In this document: one piece after another, positions 50,396-58,930 of the stretch
Numbering within the stretch: the stretch's first letter is position 1
How the letters are laid out: each line of letters starts with the position of its first letter
From: Streptomyces sp. 2131.1
Lineage (GTDB): Bacteria > Actinomycetota > Actinomycetes > Streptomycetales > Streptomycetaceae
DNA: 64,000 nt
NCBI RefSeq assembly: GCF_900105515.1
Contig: NZ_FNSY01000002.1
Span: forward strand, 1-64,000
Reading direction: 5' to 3'
Program-made: the position numbers and the translations under genes
Notes under the pieces: model-generated
The model's database searches: none
Seen by the model: only the letters and a program-made list of their open reading frames with translations
Told to the model about the DNA's origin: nothing

Positions 50396-51363
50396 CGGGC
50401 GCGCGGGTAGTGCGGCTCGGGGTGCTGGGCTGTGCGGACATCGCGCTGCGGCGCACGCTCCCGTCGCTGGAGCGGCAGCCGCTGGTCGAGGTGACGGCGG
50501 TGGCCAGCCGCCGTGTCGAGCGGGCCCGGGAGTTCACCGAGCGGTTCGGCGGCGCGGCCGTCGAAGGGTACGAACGGCTCCTGGAGCGGGACGACGTGGA
50601 CGCCGTCTACATCCCGCTGCCGCCCGAGCTGCACGCGGAGTGGACGCTGCGGGCACTGGCGGCCGGCAAGCACGTGTGGTGCGAGAAACCGTTCGCGACG
50701 GACCTCGCGGAGGCCGAGAAGGCGGTGGCGGCGGCGCGCGAGCGCGGGCTGCTGCTGATGGAGAACTTCATGTTCCTCCACCACTCCCAGCACACCCGGG
50801 TCCACGAGCTGGTCGCGGACGGCCTCATCGGCGAGGTCCAGCTCTTCGCCTCGGAGTTCGGCATCCCGCTCCAGCCGGCGGCGGACGGCTCGGGCGGGCT
50901 GCGGCGGGCCAGCACCCTGCCGGAGGTCGCCGCCTATCCGCTGCGCGCGGCGCAGCTGTTCCTCGGCCCGGGGCTGAGGGTCGCCGGTGCGCAGGTGCGC
51001 CCGGCGAGCGCGCACGGGCCGAGCCCGGCCGGCAGCGCGCTGCTCGAATCGCCCGACGGGGTCGCCGCGCAGCTCTCGTACGGGGTGGAGCACGCGTACC
51101 GCAGCGGCTACGAGCTGTGGGGCAGCCGGGGGCGGGTGCGGCTGGAGCGGGCGTTCAGCACGCCCGACGAGTACACCCCCGTACTGAAGGTGGAGCGCGA
51201 CGGGCGGGCCGAGGAGATCGCGCTCGCCCCCGACCACCACTTCACCAACACCGCCGGGGTCTTCGCCCGCGCGGTGCTGCAGGGCCAGGACTTCGCCCCG
51301 CACGCCGACGCGATCCTGGCGCACGCCCGGCTCGTCGAGGAGGTCCAACGGGCCGCCGGCTGA
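50392..51363 (+). CDS. NDP-hexose 3-ketoreductase (Gfo/Idh/MocA)
   Basis: A 323-residue NAD(P)-dependent oxidoreductase: RLGVLGCADIALRRTLPSLE (Rossmann), the EKP motif AAGKHVWCEKPFATDLAEAE, and MENFMFLHHSQHTRVHELVA in the substrate site. Homologues reduce the 3-keto group formed after 2,3-dehydration of dTDP sugars. It is translationally coupled to the 2,3-dehydratase. A strong hairpin follows. Confidence 0.9.
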   Translation: MTGARVVRLGVLGCADIALRRTLPSLERQPLVEVTAVASRRVERAREFTERFGGAAVEGYERLLERDDVDAVYIPLPPELHAEWTLRALAAGKHVWCEKPFATDLAEAEKAVAAARERGLLLMENFMFLHHSQHTRVHELVADGLIGEVQLFASEFGIPLQPAADGSGGLRRASTLPEVAAYPLRAAQLFLGPGLRVAGAQVRPASAHGPSPAGSALLESPDGVAAQLSYGVEHAYRSGYELWGSRGRVRLERAFSTPDEYTPVLKVERDGRAEEIALAPDHHFTNTAGVFARAVLQGQDFAPHADAILAHARLVEEVQRAAG

Positions 51364-51376
51364 CGCCGATACGCAT

Positions 51377-51419
51377 GGGGCGGCCTCGATTATTACGGCG
51401 TAATAATCGAGGCCGCCCC
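51377..51419. terminator. 20-bp perfect bidirectional hairpin
   Basis: Arms 51377-51396 and 51400-51419 pair perfectly around a 3-nt loop; the stem is GC-rich at its base and AT-rich (ATTATTAC) at its top. It sits between convergent genes ending at 51363 (+) and 51446 (-), so it terminates both. Confidence 0.9.
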
Positions 51420-51445
51420 GCGTGGTTCCACTGCCCGACGGGCCG

Positions 51446-51868
51446 TCAGGCGGCCGCGTTCTGCATGGCGTAGAAGTCGACACCGAGCTGGTGGAACATC
51501 CCGCCCATGTCCAGCTGGTCCCAGTGCTCGGCCAGCAGGCCGTTCTCCACGCGCCAGATGTCGATGGACTGGAACGTCAGCGTGCGGCCGGTGGCCTCGA
51601 CGCCGAAGAAGGCGCCCTGGTGGGTGCCCGAGTACTCGAAGCGGCCGGAGACGCGGTCGCCGTCCGAGATCACGTCGTGCACGGCGATCCTGATGTCCGG
51701 GAACGCGGCGAATATCTGCTTCCAGAACTCGGTGTTGGCCTCGATGCCGTCCTCGACCACGGGGTTGTGGTCGATGTGCCCGGGCGCGGTGTGCTCGCTC
51801 ATCCGGCTGATGTCGTGATCGTTGATCATGTCGACGAACGACTGGATGAGTGCGCGGTGGTCTGCCAT
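51446..51868 (-). CDS. SnoaL-like ester cyclase/NTF2 protein
   Basis: A 140-residue cone-fold protein: ALIQSFVDMINDHDISRMSE, APGHIDHNPVVEDGIEANTE, FWKQIFAAFPDIRIAVHDVI and VENGLLAEHWDQLDMGGMFH. The conserved His/Asp pattern is that of SnoaL-type polyketide cyclases and related hydratases. There is no polyketide synthase in the window, so its role is open. GGAAGG sits before the ATG. Confidence 0.82.
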   Translation of the reverse strand: MADHRALIQSFVDMINDHDISRMSEHTAPGHIDHNPVVEDGIEANTEFWKQIFAAFPDIRIAVHDVISDGDRVSGRFEYSGTHQGAFFGVEATGRTLTFQSIDIWRVENGLLAEHWDQLDMGGMFHQLGVDFYAMQNAAA

Positions 51869-52002
51869 GGGTGTGCCTTCCTCGTGCTCGCCTCAGGGAA
51901 CGCTTCGAGGATCTGCACGGGTGGTCGAGCCGCCCTGGAGGCCTCCTGTGGCGCGGCCGATCCCCCATCTGTTCTCAAGTGCCCGCTCCTAGCGTCGGGG
52001 TC

Positions 52003-53070
52003 ATGAAGGCTCTCGTACTCTCCGGCGGGGCCGGAACCCGCCTGCGCCCCCTCACCCACACATCCGCCAAGCAGTTGGTGCCCGTGGCCAACAAGCCGGT
52101 GCTCTTCTACGGCCTGGAAGCGATCGCGGACGCCGGCATCAAGCAGGTCGGCATCATCGTCGGGAATACCGCCGACGAGATCATGGAGGCCGTCGGAGAC
52201 GGCTCCGCGTTCGGCATCGAGGTGACCTACATCCCGCAGGAGGCACCGCTGGGCCTGGCCCACGCCGTGCTCATCGCGCAGGAGTTCCTCGGCGACGACG
52301 ACTTCGTCATGTACCTCGGCGACAACTTCATCGTCGGCGGCATCACGGACCTCGTCGACGGCTTCCGCGCCGACCGGCCCGACGCGCAGATCCTGCTCAC
52401 CAAGGTCTCCGACCCGAAGGCCTTCGGCGTCGCCGAGCTGGGCCCCGACGGCCGGGTCACCGGTCTGGAGGAGAAGCCCGAGCACCCCAAGAGCGACCTC
52501 GCCCTGGTCGGCGTCTACCTCTTCACGCCCGCTGTCCACGAGGCCGTCCGCTCCATCGAGCCGTCCGGGCGGGGCGAGCTGGAGATCACCCACGCCCTCC
52601 AGTGGCTCATCGACAACGGCCGCGACGTGCGCTCCACCACGATCTCCGGCTACTGGAAGGACACCGGCAACGTCACCGACATGCTGGAGGTCAACCGGTC
52701 CGTCCTGGAGACCTCCGAGCAGCGCATCGACGGCAGCGTCGACGAGAGCAGCGAGATCATCGGCCGCGTCACGGTCGAGGAGGGCGCCTGTGTCGTCGGC
52801 TCCCGCATCGTGGGCCCGGCGGTCATCGGTGCCGGCACCGTCGTCACGTCCTCGTACGTCGGACCCTTCACGTCCATCTCGCGCAACTGTGTGATCAGCG
52901 ACAGCGAGATCGAGTTCTCCATCGTGCTGGACGACTCCTCGCTCAACGGGGTCCGGCGCGTGGAGGCGTCGATCATCGGGCGGAACGTCGTGGTGACGCC
53001 CGCCCCGCGGATGCCCGCGGCCCACCGTTTCGTCCTCGGCGACCACAGCAAGGTGCAGATCTCCTCATGA
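52003..53070 (+). CDS. rmlA: glucose-1-phosphate thymidylyltransferase
   Basis: A 355-residue enzyme making dTDP-glucose. The signature is MKALVLSGGAGTRLRPLTHT with SAKQLVPVANKPVLFYGLEA, plus GDNFIVGGI and GVAELGPDGRVTGLEEKPEH. It is the long antibiotic-cluster form (StrD-like) with a left-handed beta-helix tail (IIGRVTVEEGACVVGSRIVG). Its stop overlaps the ATG of the 4,6-dehydratase (ATGA at 53067-53070). Confidence 0.95.
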   Translation: MKALVLSGGAGTRLRPLTHTSAKQLVPVANKPVLFYGLEAIADAGIKQVGIIVGNTADEIMEAVGDGSAFGIEVTYIPQEAPLGLAHAVLIAQEFLGDDDFVMYLGDNFIVGGITDLVDGFRADRPDAQILLTKVSDPKAFGVAELGPDGRVTGLEEKPEHPKSDLALVGVYLFTPAVHEAVRSIEPSGRGELEITHALQWLIDNGRDVRSTTISGYWKDTGNVTDMLEVNRSVLETSEQRIDGSVDESSEIIGRVTVEEGACVVGSRIVGPAVIGAGTVVTSSYVGPFTSISRNCVISDSEIEFSIVLDDSSLNGVRRVEASIIGRNVVVTPAPRMPAAHRFVLGDHSKVQISS

Positions 53071-54059
53071 CCGACACACGCATCCTCGTCACCGGCGGCG
53101 CCGGCTTCATCGGCTCCCACTACGTCCGTACGCTGCTGGGCCCCGACGGCCCCGGCGACGTCACCGTGACCGTCCTCGACAAGCTCACGTACGCCGGCAA
53201 CCCGGCCAACCTGGACGACGTCCGGAGCAACCCCCGCTTCTCCTTCGTCCCGGGCGACATCTGCGACCGCGAGCTCGTCGCGAGGGTGGTGGCCGGGCAC
53301 GACCAGATCGTGCACTTCGCCGCCGAGTCGCACGTCGACCGCTCCATCCAGGGCGCCGCGGAGTTCATCACGACCAACGTCCTGGGCACCCAGACCCTCC
53401 TGGACGCGGCGCTGCGCCGGCCGGGCGGCCCGGTTCCGTTCCTGCACGTGTCGACCGACGAGGTCTACGGGTCGATCGACGAGGGCTCCTGGCCGGAGAC
53501 GGACCCGCTGCGCCCGAACTCCCCGTACGCCGCCTCCAAGGCGTCCTCCGACCTGGTCGCCCTGTCGTACCACCGCACCCACGGGCTCGACGTCCGGGTG
53601 ACGCGCTGCTCGAACAACTACGGCCACCACCATTTCCCCGAGAAGGTCATCCCGCTGTTCATCACCAACCTCCTGGACGGGCACAAGGTGCCGCTGTACG
53701 GGGAGGGGCTGAACGTACGGGACTGGCTGCACATCGACGACCACGTCCAGGGCCTGGAGCTGGTGCGCACCGGCGGCCGCCCGGGCGAGGTCTACAACAT
53801 CGGTGGTGGCACGGAGCTGAGCAACAAGGAGCTGACCGAACTGCTGCTGGAGCTGTCCGGCTCCACCTGGCAGAGCGTCGAGCACGTGGCCGACCGGCTC
53901 GGGCACGACCTGCGCTACTCGGTCGACTGCACCAAGATCCGCGAGGAGCTGGGCTACCGGCCGCGCAAGGACTTCACGCAGGGGCTGCGGGAGACCTTCG
54001 ACTGGTACCGGGACAACCGCGCCTGGTGGGAGCCGCTGAAGAACAGGGCCGCCTTGTGA
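53067..54059 (+). CDS. rmlB: dTDP-glucose 4,6-dehydratase
   Basis: A 330-residue SDR enzyme giving dTDP-4-keto-6-deoxyglucose. NAD motif ILVTGGAGFIGSHYVRTLLG; catalytic STDEVYGSI (Asp-Glu) and SPYAASKASSDLVALSYHRT (YxxxK); RDWLHIDDHVQGLELV near the sugar site. Together with rmlA it supplies the substrate for the 2,3-dehydratase. No 3,5-epimerase or 4-ketoreductase gene is seen in the window. Confidence 0.96.
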   Translation: MTDTRILVTGGAGFIGSHYVRTLLGPDGPGDVTVTVLDKLTYAGNPANLDDVRSNPRFSFVPGDICDRELVARVVAGHDQIVHFAAESHVDRSIQGAAEFITTNVLGTQTLLDAALRRPGGPVPFLHVSTDEVYGSIDEGSWPETDPLRPNSPYAASKASSDLVALSYHRTHGLDVRVTRCSNNYGHHHFPEKVIPLFITNLLDGHKVPLYGEGLNVRDWLHIDDHVQGLELVRTGGRPGEVYNIGGGTELSNKELTELLLELSGSTWQSVEHVADRLGHDLRYSVDCTKIREELGYRPRKDFTQGLRETFDWYRDNRAWWEPLKNRAAL

Positions 54060-54079
54060 CCCTCCGGCCGCGGCCTGCT

Positions 54080-54562
54080 TCAGGCCGGGCGTTCGGTGCC
54101 GAGGGTGATGCGGCCGTCCGTCCAGGCGCGCAGGGACCGGGCGAGTCGCTTCAGTGACGGGCCCCGCACGTGGTGCAGATGTACCGCGAGCCGCGTGCCG
54201 AACAGCGCCTCGAAGCGGGCTCCGAGGCCCCGGCCGGTGCCGCTGAACATGTCGTCGGCCGGGATGTCGGGCCGCGGCGGTTCATCGATCCGGTACACGC
54301 ACAGGGCCCGCCGGCCCGCTATCGGCCCGGGAAGGACGGCGACCGCCCGGACCGCCGACCAGCCCAGCTTGATCACGGGGTCGTGTCCGAACGCCTGGTG
54401 GTACGCGACCCCTCCGGGATGGAAGCGGACGGCGGGATCGTCGGGGCGGGCCGGTGTGGGCCCGCCCGTGTACGCGCGGACCGTGGTCAGGAGCGTGCTT
54501 CCGGGCCGGTAGAGGAGCGACTGCCGGTGGAGCTGTCGGTCGTGCGAGGACTCCTGGCCCAT
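54080..54562 (-). CDS. hypothetical protein, 160 aa
   Basis: I do not recognise the family. The protein is arginine-rich and without membrane helices: LYRPGSTLLTTVRAYTGGPT, HPGGVAYHQAFGHDPVIKLG, then DDMFSGTGRGLGARFEALFG. Strand-rich composition is visible, but no catalytic motif. It converges on rmlB with a 20-bp gap and is probably outside the sugar operon. Confidence 0.55.
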   Translation of the reverse strand: MGQESSHDRQLHRQSLLYRPGSTLLTTVRAYTGGPTPARPDDPAVRFHPGGVAYHQAFGHDPVIKLGWSAVRAVAVLPGPIAGRRALCVYRIDEPPRPDIPADDMFSGTGRGLGARFEALFGTRLAVHLHHVRGPSLKRLARSLRAWTDGRITLGTERPA

Positions 54563-54660
54563 CTCGCGACTCCTTCACGGCCTCTCGCGCGGGACTGATG
54601 GCCGCATCAGCCTCGCACGGACCCGTTACACGCACCATGCTCTTTGAATAGGGTGCGCCC

Positions 54661-55200
54661 ATGCCCACCGCGCGCGCCCCCGAACCCGCCCTGCTGGATC
54701 CCAAGGGCCCGGTGATCACCGCGATCGCCTGCACCGTGGGGGCGGTCCTGCTGCTGGGCGCGGGCGGCGCCGCCGTCTACGTCGCGGTCCGTACCGTCTC
54801 CGAGATCGGTGGGACCGGCAGCGGATGGACGTGGGCGGGCACCGCACTCTTCCTGGTCGCCGTGTTCGTCGCGTACGTCGGGTGGTCGACCTTCGTCTCC
54901 GCCCGCGTGGAACGCCGGCTCACCCTCCGGCTCGCCGCCACCGGTGTCGATGCGACCGCCCTGGTCCGGTCGGCGTCCTCCGCCCCTCCGACCAACGAGG
55001 AGCACGAGCAGGTCCGGCTGCTGATATGGGTTGACGGCCCGGGATTCGAACCGTTCGAGTGCACATGCGACCTTCTGGCGTACCTGTTCGGGGACGCCGC
55101 ACAGGGGACGGTGCTGCCGGCCCGGGTCGACCCGGAGACGCGCGTGTTCACTCTCGAACGCCGCTCCGCACCCCCGGCACCCGGCACCGGAGGCAGCTGA
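54661..55200 (+). CDS. membrane protein, DUF3592-like
   Basis: A 179-residue protein with two N-terminal membrane helices (VITAIACTVGAVLLLGAGGA and TALFLVAVFVAYVGWSTFVS) and a soluble C-terminal domain of about 100 residues (RLAATGVDATALVRSASSAP, VRLLIWVDGPGFEPFECTCD). This pattern is seen in actinobacterial DUF3592-like proteins. No function is known. Confidence 0.6.
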   Translation: MPTARAPEPALLDPKGPVITAIACTVGAVLLLGAGGAAVYVAVRTVSEIGGTGSGWTWAGTALFLVAVFVAYVGWSTFVSARVERRLTLRLAATGVDATALVRSASSAPPTNEEHEQVRLLIWVDGPGFEPFECTCDLLAYLFGDAAQGTVLPARVDPETRVFTLERRSAPPAPGTGGS

Positions 55201-55226
55201 GCCCGCCCCGCATCCGGCGAGACCTG

Positions 55227-56417
55227 TCACAGCCGCTGGAACGACACCTCCGGGTCGGCGGCCGTCGGGCCGTCGAGCAGCGGCTGCGGTACGCCCTTGA
55301 GATGGAGGTCGAAGAAGGCGGCGACGTAGTCGCGGGTGATGCGGCTGGAGGGGTGGGCGGCCAGCGGTGCCGAGGGGTCCTTGATGCCCAGTTCGGCGCC
55401 GAGAACCGGCATGTCGGTGAAGGTGAAGTGGCCCGCCCCGGCGACCGTGAGCCACCGCTTCCAGCCGTCCAAGCGCGGCCAGTCACGGTCCCACGTGGTG
55501 TCGGTGGTGCTGCCGGGGGCGTGCTGGACCTCGGTGCCGAGCATCATGAACGGCCGGCCCCGGAGCCCCGCGTCGGGGACCGGGGCGTAGAAGGCGCCGT
55601 CCATGTTCACGCCCGCGCGCACCCGCGGGTCGGCGGCCATCGTGGCCGCGGCGGAGTCGCCGCCGATGGAGTGCCCGGCCATGCCGACGCGCCGCCGGTC
55701 GATCATCGAGGCGTACGACCAGGCGGGGTGATGCCCCGTCAACCGGTCCAGCAGGAACGAGACGTCCCTCGCCCGGCCCCGGGCGACCTCCGCCATGCCC
55801 GCGTCCCCGGTCCGCTCCACCAGGTCGCAGGCGGCGCAGGGCAGGACGCGTCCGCCCGGGAAGACGGTCGCGAGGGACTCGTAGGCGTGGTCCACCGCCG
55901 CGACGACATAACCGCGTGAGGCCAGGTCCGCCGCGAGGGAGGTGAGCGTGAAGCGGCTCTGCCCGAAGCCCGGCGACAGCACGACCAGCGGGAACCGGCG
56001 GCGCGCGGGCGCCGCGCCCAGCCGCGCGTGGGTCTCGGTGGCCCCGACCACACCGGGCTTGACGAGACCGCCGAGCCCCCGGGACTCCAGCAGCAGTTCC
56101 GCTTCCTTCTCGCTCATGTACGGAGCCGGCACCCCGCTTCCGGCCCGTGCCGGGTAGAACACGGACGCCAGCAGCTCGCGTCCGCCGGCCTCCGGAACGT
56201 ACGGGTCGGCGCGGCCGGTGTCCCGCAGGTGCAGGGTGCTCCGGCCGACGCCGTACGGCCCGGTCGGCGCGGGCAGCCGCAGGTGCTGGGCGGCGGCGGT
56301 GAGTGCGGGGCCGCCCGCGGCGGGCGACGGGGTGGCGGCGACGGCCGGGGCGACGGCGGTGGCCCCCAGGGCGAGGACGAGGAGCGAGGCGGCCAGGCCG
56401 CGGTGACGAGTTCTCAT
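55227..56417 (-). CDS. secreted PAF-acetylhydrolase-like lipase/esterase
   Basis: A 396-residue exported alpha/beta hydrolase. The Sec signal is HRGLAASLLVLALGATAVAP. The core has FPLVVLSPGFGQSRFTLTSL, the nucleophile elbow RRVGMAGHSIGGDSAAATMA (GHSIGG), the acid region near FMMLGTEVQ, and VAGAGHFTFTDMP with the catalytic His. The family includes platelet-activating-factor acetylhydrolases and polyester hydrolases. It stands alone. Confidence 0.87.
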   Translation of the reverse strand: MRTRHRGLAASLLVLALGATAVAPAVAATPSPAAGGPALTAAAQHLRLPAPTGPYGVGRSTLHLRDTGRADPYVPEAGGRELLASVFYPARAGSGVPAPYMSEKEAELLLESRGLGGLVKPGVVGATETHARLGAAPARRRFPLVVLSPGFGQSRFTLTSLAADLASRGYVVAAVDHAYESLATVFPGGRVLPCAACDLVERTGDAGMAEVARGRARDVSFLLDRLTGHHPAWSYASMIDRRRVGMAGHSIGGDSAAATMAADPRVRAGVNMDGAFYAPVPDAGLRGRPFMMLGTEVQHAPGSTTDTTWDRDWPRLDGWKRWLTVAGAGHFTFTDMPVLGAELGIKDPSAPLAAHPSSRITRDYVAAFFDLHLKGVPQPLLDGPTAADPEVSFQRL

Positions 56418-56521
56418 GATCGGAACGCTAGGCGCGGACCGGGTGCCTCAACGTCCGCCCACGGGTGGTGGTTCGGTACCTCCGCGGTCGCATGTACGTG
56501 GCTGCGCGCCGTACCACGGGC

Positions 56522-57403
56522 CTACAGACGGTCCGCGTAGTACGCGTGCAGAGCGGCCTCGCTGCCGGAGCCCAGGGCGGTCATGATCCGCTGGTAGCGC
56601 GCGGAGCGGAGGTCGCCTGCGACGAGGACGCGGGGGTGCTGGCCGGCGGGCGCGCAGTACCCGTCGGCGCCCCGGACCAGATCCCCCGCCGGTGCGGCGG
56701 GCGCGCTGCCGAGGCTGAGGTACACGGCGTCCGCCGCGAGCCTGTGCCGTACACCGTCCGGGCCTGTCGCCTCCGCCGCCCCGTCGTCCGCGAGCGTCAG
56801 GTGCTCGACGGGGACGAGCGTGACCCGGGGGTCCTCGCGGATCTCCTCGGTCTTGTACGCGTCGGCCGCCGGGTACGCCACGAGGAGCCGGATGCCGGTG
56901 TCCGGACGGGCGCGCAGGAAGGTCCCGATCGGCCGGTCCCCGCCGAGGACGAGGAGCGTCCGGCCCTCTGCCGCCTCTGCCTGCCAGAGCGGCGGCAGGG
57001 TCGGCCCGTCCGGGGCGGTGATCCAGCCGACGTCGCACGGCTGGAGCGGCCCGACCCCGGTGGCGACGACGGCGTACGGGGCGGTGAGACGGGCCCCGCT
57101 GTCGAGGGTGGCGGTGACACGGTCCTCGTCAGCGCGCAGCTCACTGACGTATCGCCCGAGTGCGAGCCGGCACAGCTCCGTGCCCCTGACCTCCGCGGTG
57201 ACGGCGTCGGCGAGCGCGGGGCCGCCGGCATGGCCGCCGAGCACGTTGTTGAGGACCGGAATCCGGCAGAGGTTCCGGCACAGCCGGTCCGGCTCGACCA
57301 GCACCGACCGCATCCCGACCCCGGCGGCCATCCGCACGGCGGCGCAGCCGGCGGGACCGCCGCCGATGACGAGGAGGTCGGTGTCGTACAGCGTGTCGCC
57401 CAT
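56522..57403 (-). CDS. thioredoxin-reductase-like flavoprotein lacking CxxC
   Basis: A 293-residue FAD/NAD(P) protein: LLVIGGGPAGCAAVRMAAGV at the N-terminus and VLVAGDLRSARYQRIMTALG near the end, as in the TrxB family. The redox CxxC between the two domains is absent; only a single Cys (VGPLQPCDVGW) is present in the region before the NAD domain. The NAD site is also atypical (LLVLGGDRPIGTFLRARP). It may be an oxidase of the GliT/HlmI-like or ferredoxin-reductase-like branch, with altered chemistry. Confidence 0.75.
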   Translation of the reverse strand: MGDTLYDTDLLVIGGGPAGCAAVRMAAGVGMRSVLVEPDRLCRNLCRIPVLNNVLGGHAGGPALADAVTAEVRGTELCRLALGRYVSELRADEDRVTATLDSGARLTAPYAVVATGVGPLQPCDVGWITAPDGPTLPPLWQAEAAEGRTLLVLGGDRPIGTFLRARPDTGIRLLVAYPAADAYKTEEIREDPRVTLVPVEHLTLADDGAAEATGPDGVRHRLAADAVYLSLGSAPAAPAGDLVRGADGYCAPAGQHPRVLVAGDLRSARYQRIMTALGSGSEAALHAYYADRL

Positions 57404-57483
57404 GGAGCCATTCCAGCACCCCCGCCGTACCGCTTCCGCCGTACGGCGGGCCACCGGCGCGGGCATCGCATAGCCTGCCCCGC

Positions 57484-58317
57484 ATGCCCGGAATCGCCAC
57501 CCACCGCGACGACACCCCCGACGACGCCCGGCGGGAGCGGCTGCGGCGGACCTTCGACGAGGACGCGGAGCTGTACGACCGGGCCAGGCCGGGGTATCCG
57601 ACGGCGTTGTACGACGACCTCGCGGAGCTCGCCGGGGCCCGTCCCGGCAGCCGGGTCCTGGAGGTGGGCTGCGGGACCGGCCAGGCCACCGTCCCGCTGG
57701 CCCGGCGGGGCTGCCGGATCACGGCCGTCGAGGCGGGGCCGAGCATGGCCGCGGTCGCCCGCCGCAATCTGGCCGGGGCGCGGGGCGTGGAGGTGGTGAC
57801 GGCCGAGTTCGAGAGCTGGCCGCTGCCCCCGGAGCCGTACGACACGGTGCTCGCGGTGACCTCGTTCCACTGGATCGCCCCGGCGGTGCGCGTGCCCAGG
57901 GCCGCCGACGCGCTGCGCCCCGGCGGTGCGCTCGCCGTGGTGCGTACCCAGCATGTGGCGGGCGGCACCGAGGAGTTCTTCCTCGATGTCCAGCGCTGCT
58001 ACGAGCGGTTCGACCCGGACACGAAGCCCGGGACGCGCCCGCCCGCGACCGCCGAAGTCGGCAACGCGGACCACGCCGAGGAGGTGGCCCGCAGCGGCCG
58101 CTTCGGCCCCACGGTCTTCCGCCGTTACGAGCAGGACCTCACGTACACCGCGTCGGAGTACCTGGACGTGCTGCGGACGTACTCGGGTCACCGGGCGCTC
58201 CCGGACACCGCCCGCCGCGGGCTGCTGGATGCCATCGCCGAGCTGATCGACGGGCGATACGGGGGCCGGGTGACCAAGCGCTACCTGATCGAGCTGGGGG
58301 TTTCGCGCAGGCGCTGA
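57484..58317 (+). CDS. class I SAM-dependent methyltransferase
   Basis: A 277-residue enzyme. Motif I is RVLEVGCGTGQATVPLARRG, followed by the acidic loop ITAVEAGPSMAAVARRNL and the post-motif LAVTSFHWIAP. The C-terminal half is helical as in the Methyltransf_11 group. The substrate is unknown. It is divergent from the flavoprotein gene and ends 4 nt before a convergent gene. Confidence 0.88.
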   Translation: MPGIATHRDDTPDDARRERLRRTFDEDAELYDRARPGYPTALYDDLAELAGARPGSRVLEVGCGTGQATVPLARRGCRITAVEAGPSMAAVARRNLAGARGVEVVTAEFESWPLPPEPYDTVLAVTSFHWIAPAVRVPRAADALRPGGALAVVRTQHVAGGTEEFFLDVQRCYERFDPDTKPGTRPPATAEVGNADHAEEVARSGRFGPTVFRRYEQDLTYTASEYLDVLRTYSGHRALPDTARRGLLDAIAELIDGRYGGRVTKRYLIELGVSRRR

Positions 58318-58321
58318 CCGC

Positions 58322-58921
58322 CTACTCGCTCACGCCCGCGATCCCCCAGCCCCTGCGGGCGGCCTCGGCCAGGACTTCGCCCCAGTCGGTCAGGAGGCGC
58401 ACGAAGGCGTCGAAGCCTTTGTACTGGGACGCTTCGGAGCGCTCCTCGTAGGGTGTGCGGAGCTCTTCGAGCCTTGGCCGTACGCGCTCCCAGGCCGCGA
58501 GCAGGTCCCGTACGCCCTGCGGGGACTGCGCGACCAGCAAGCCGTAGCCCCCGGTGAAGAAGGCGTGGCCCTCGCCCGGCTCCTCGTCGTCGAAGTCCGG
58601 ACCGTCCCAGATCAGCCCGCCGAGCAGCGCGTCCAGCTCCGCCCGCACGTCCGCGTCGACGTGGTCGCGGGCCTTCTCCCACGCCTCCCCCGCCCAGAAA
58701 TGCGGCTTGTACGAGCCGAGGGTGCCCGGGAACTCGTACACGCCGAAGAGCGCGCTGTGCGGCCCGCGCGGCCACTCCCACCCGTACGTCACCGACACGG
58801 CGTCCCACAACCCGGTCGCCTCGTCGTACCAGGCGTTCCGCAGCCGCTCCAGCCGTTCCGGGGGCGGGACCTCGGCGAGCCAGGTCCAGTCGGCGATCAG
58901 TGTGGTGAGGTCGACGCCCAT
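58322..58921 (-). CDS. hypothetical protein, 199 aa
   Basis: I do not recognise the family. It is Trp-rich and acidic: LIADWTWLAEVPPPERLERL, VTYGWEWPRGPHSALFGVYE, then DGPDFDDEEPGEGHAFFTGG and GYGLLVAQSPQGVRDLLAAW. The pattern resembles SUKH/immunity-like or DUF-type cytoplasmic proteins, but that is a guess. No toxin gene is next to it. Confidence 0.55.
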   Translation of the reverse strand: MGVDLTTLIADWTWLAEVPPPERLERLRNAWYDEATGLWDAVSVTYGWEWPRGPHSALFGVYEFPGTLGSYKPHFWAGEAWEKARDHVDADVRAELDALLGGLIWDGPDFDDEEPGEGHAFFTGGYGLLVAQSPQGVRDLLAAWERVRPRLEELRTPYEERSEASQYKGFDAFVRLLTDWGEVLAEAARRGWGIAGVSE

Positions 58922-58930
58922 GGCATGACC

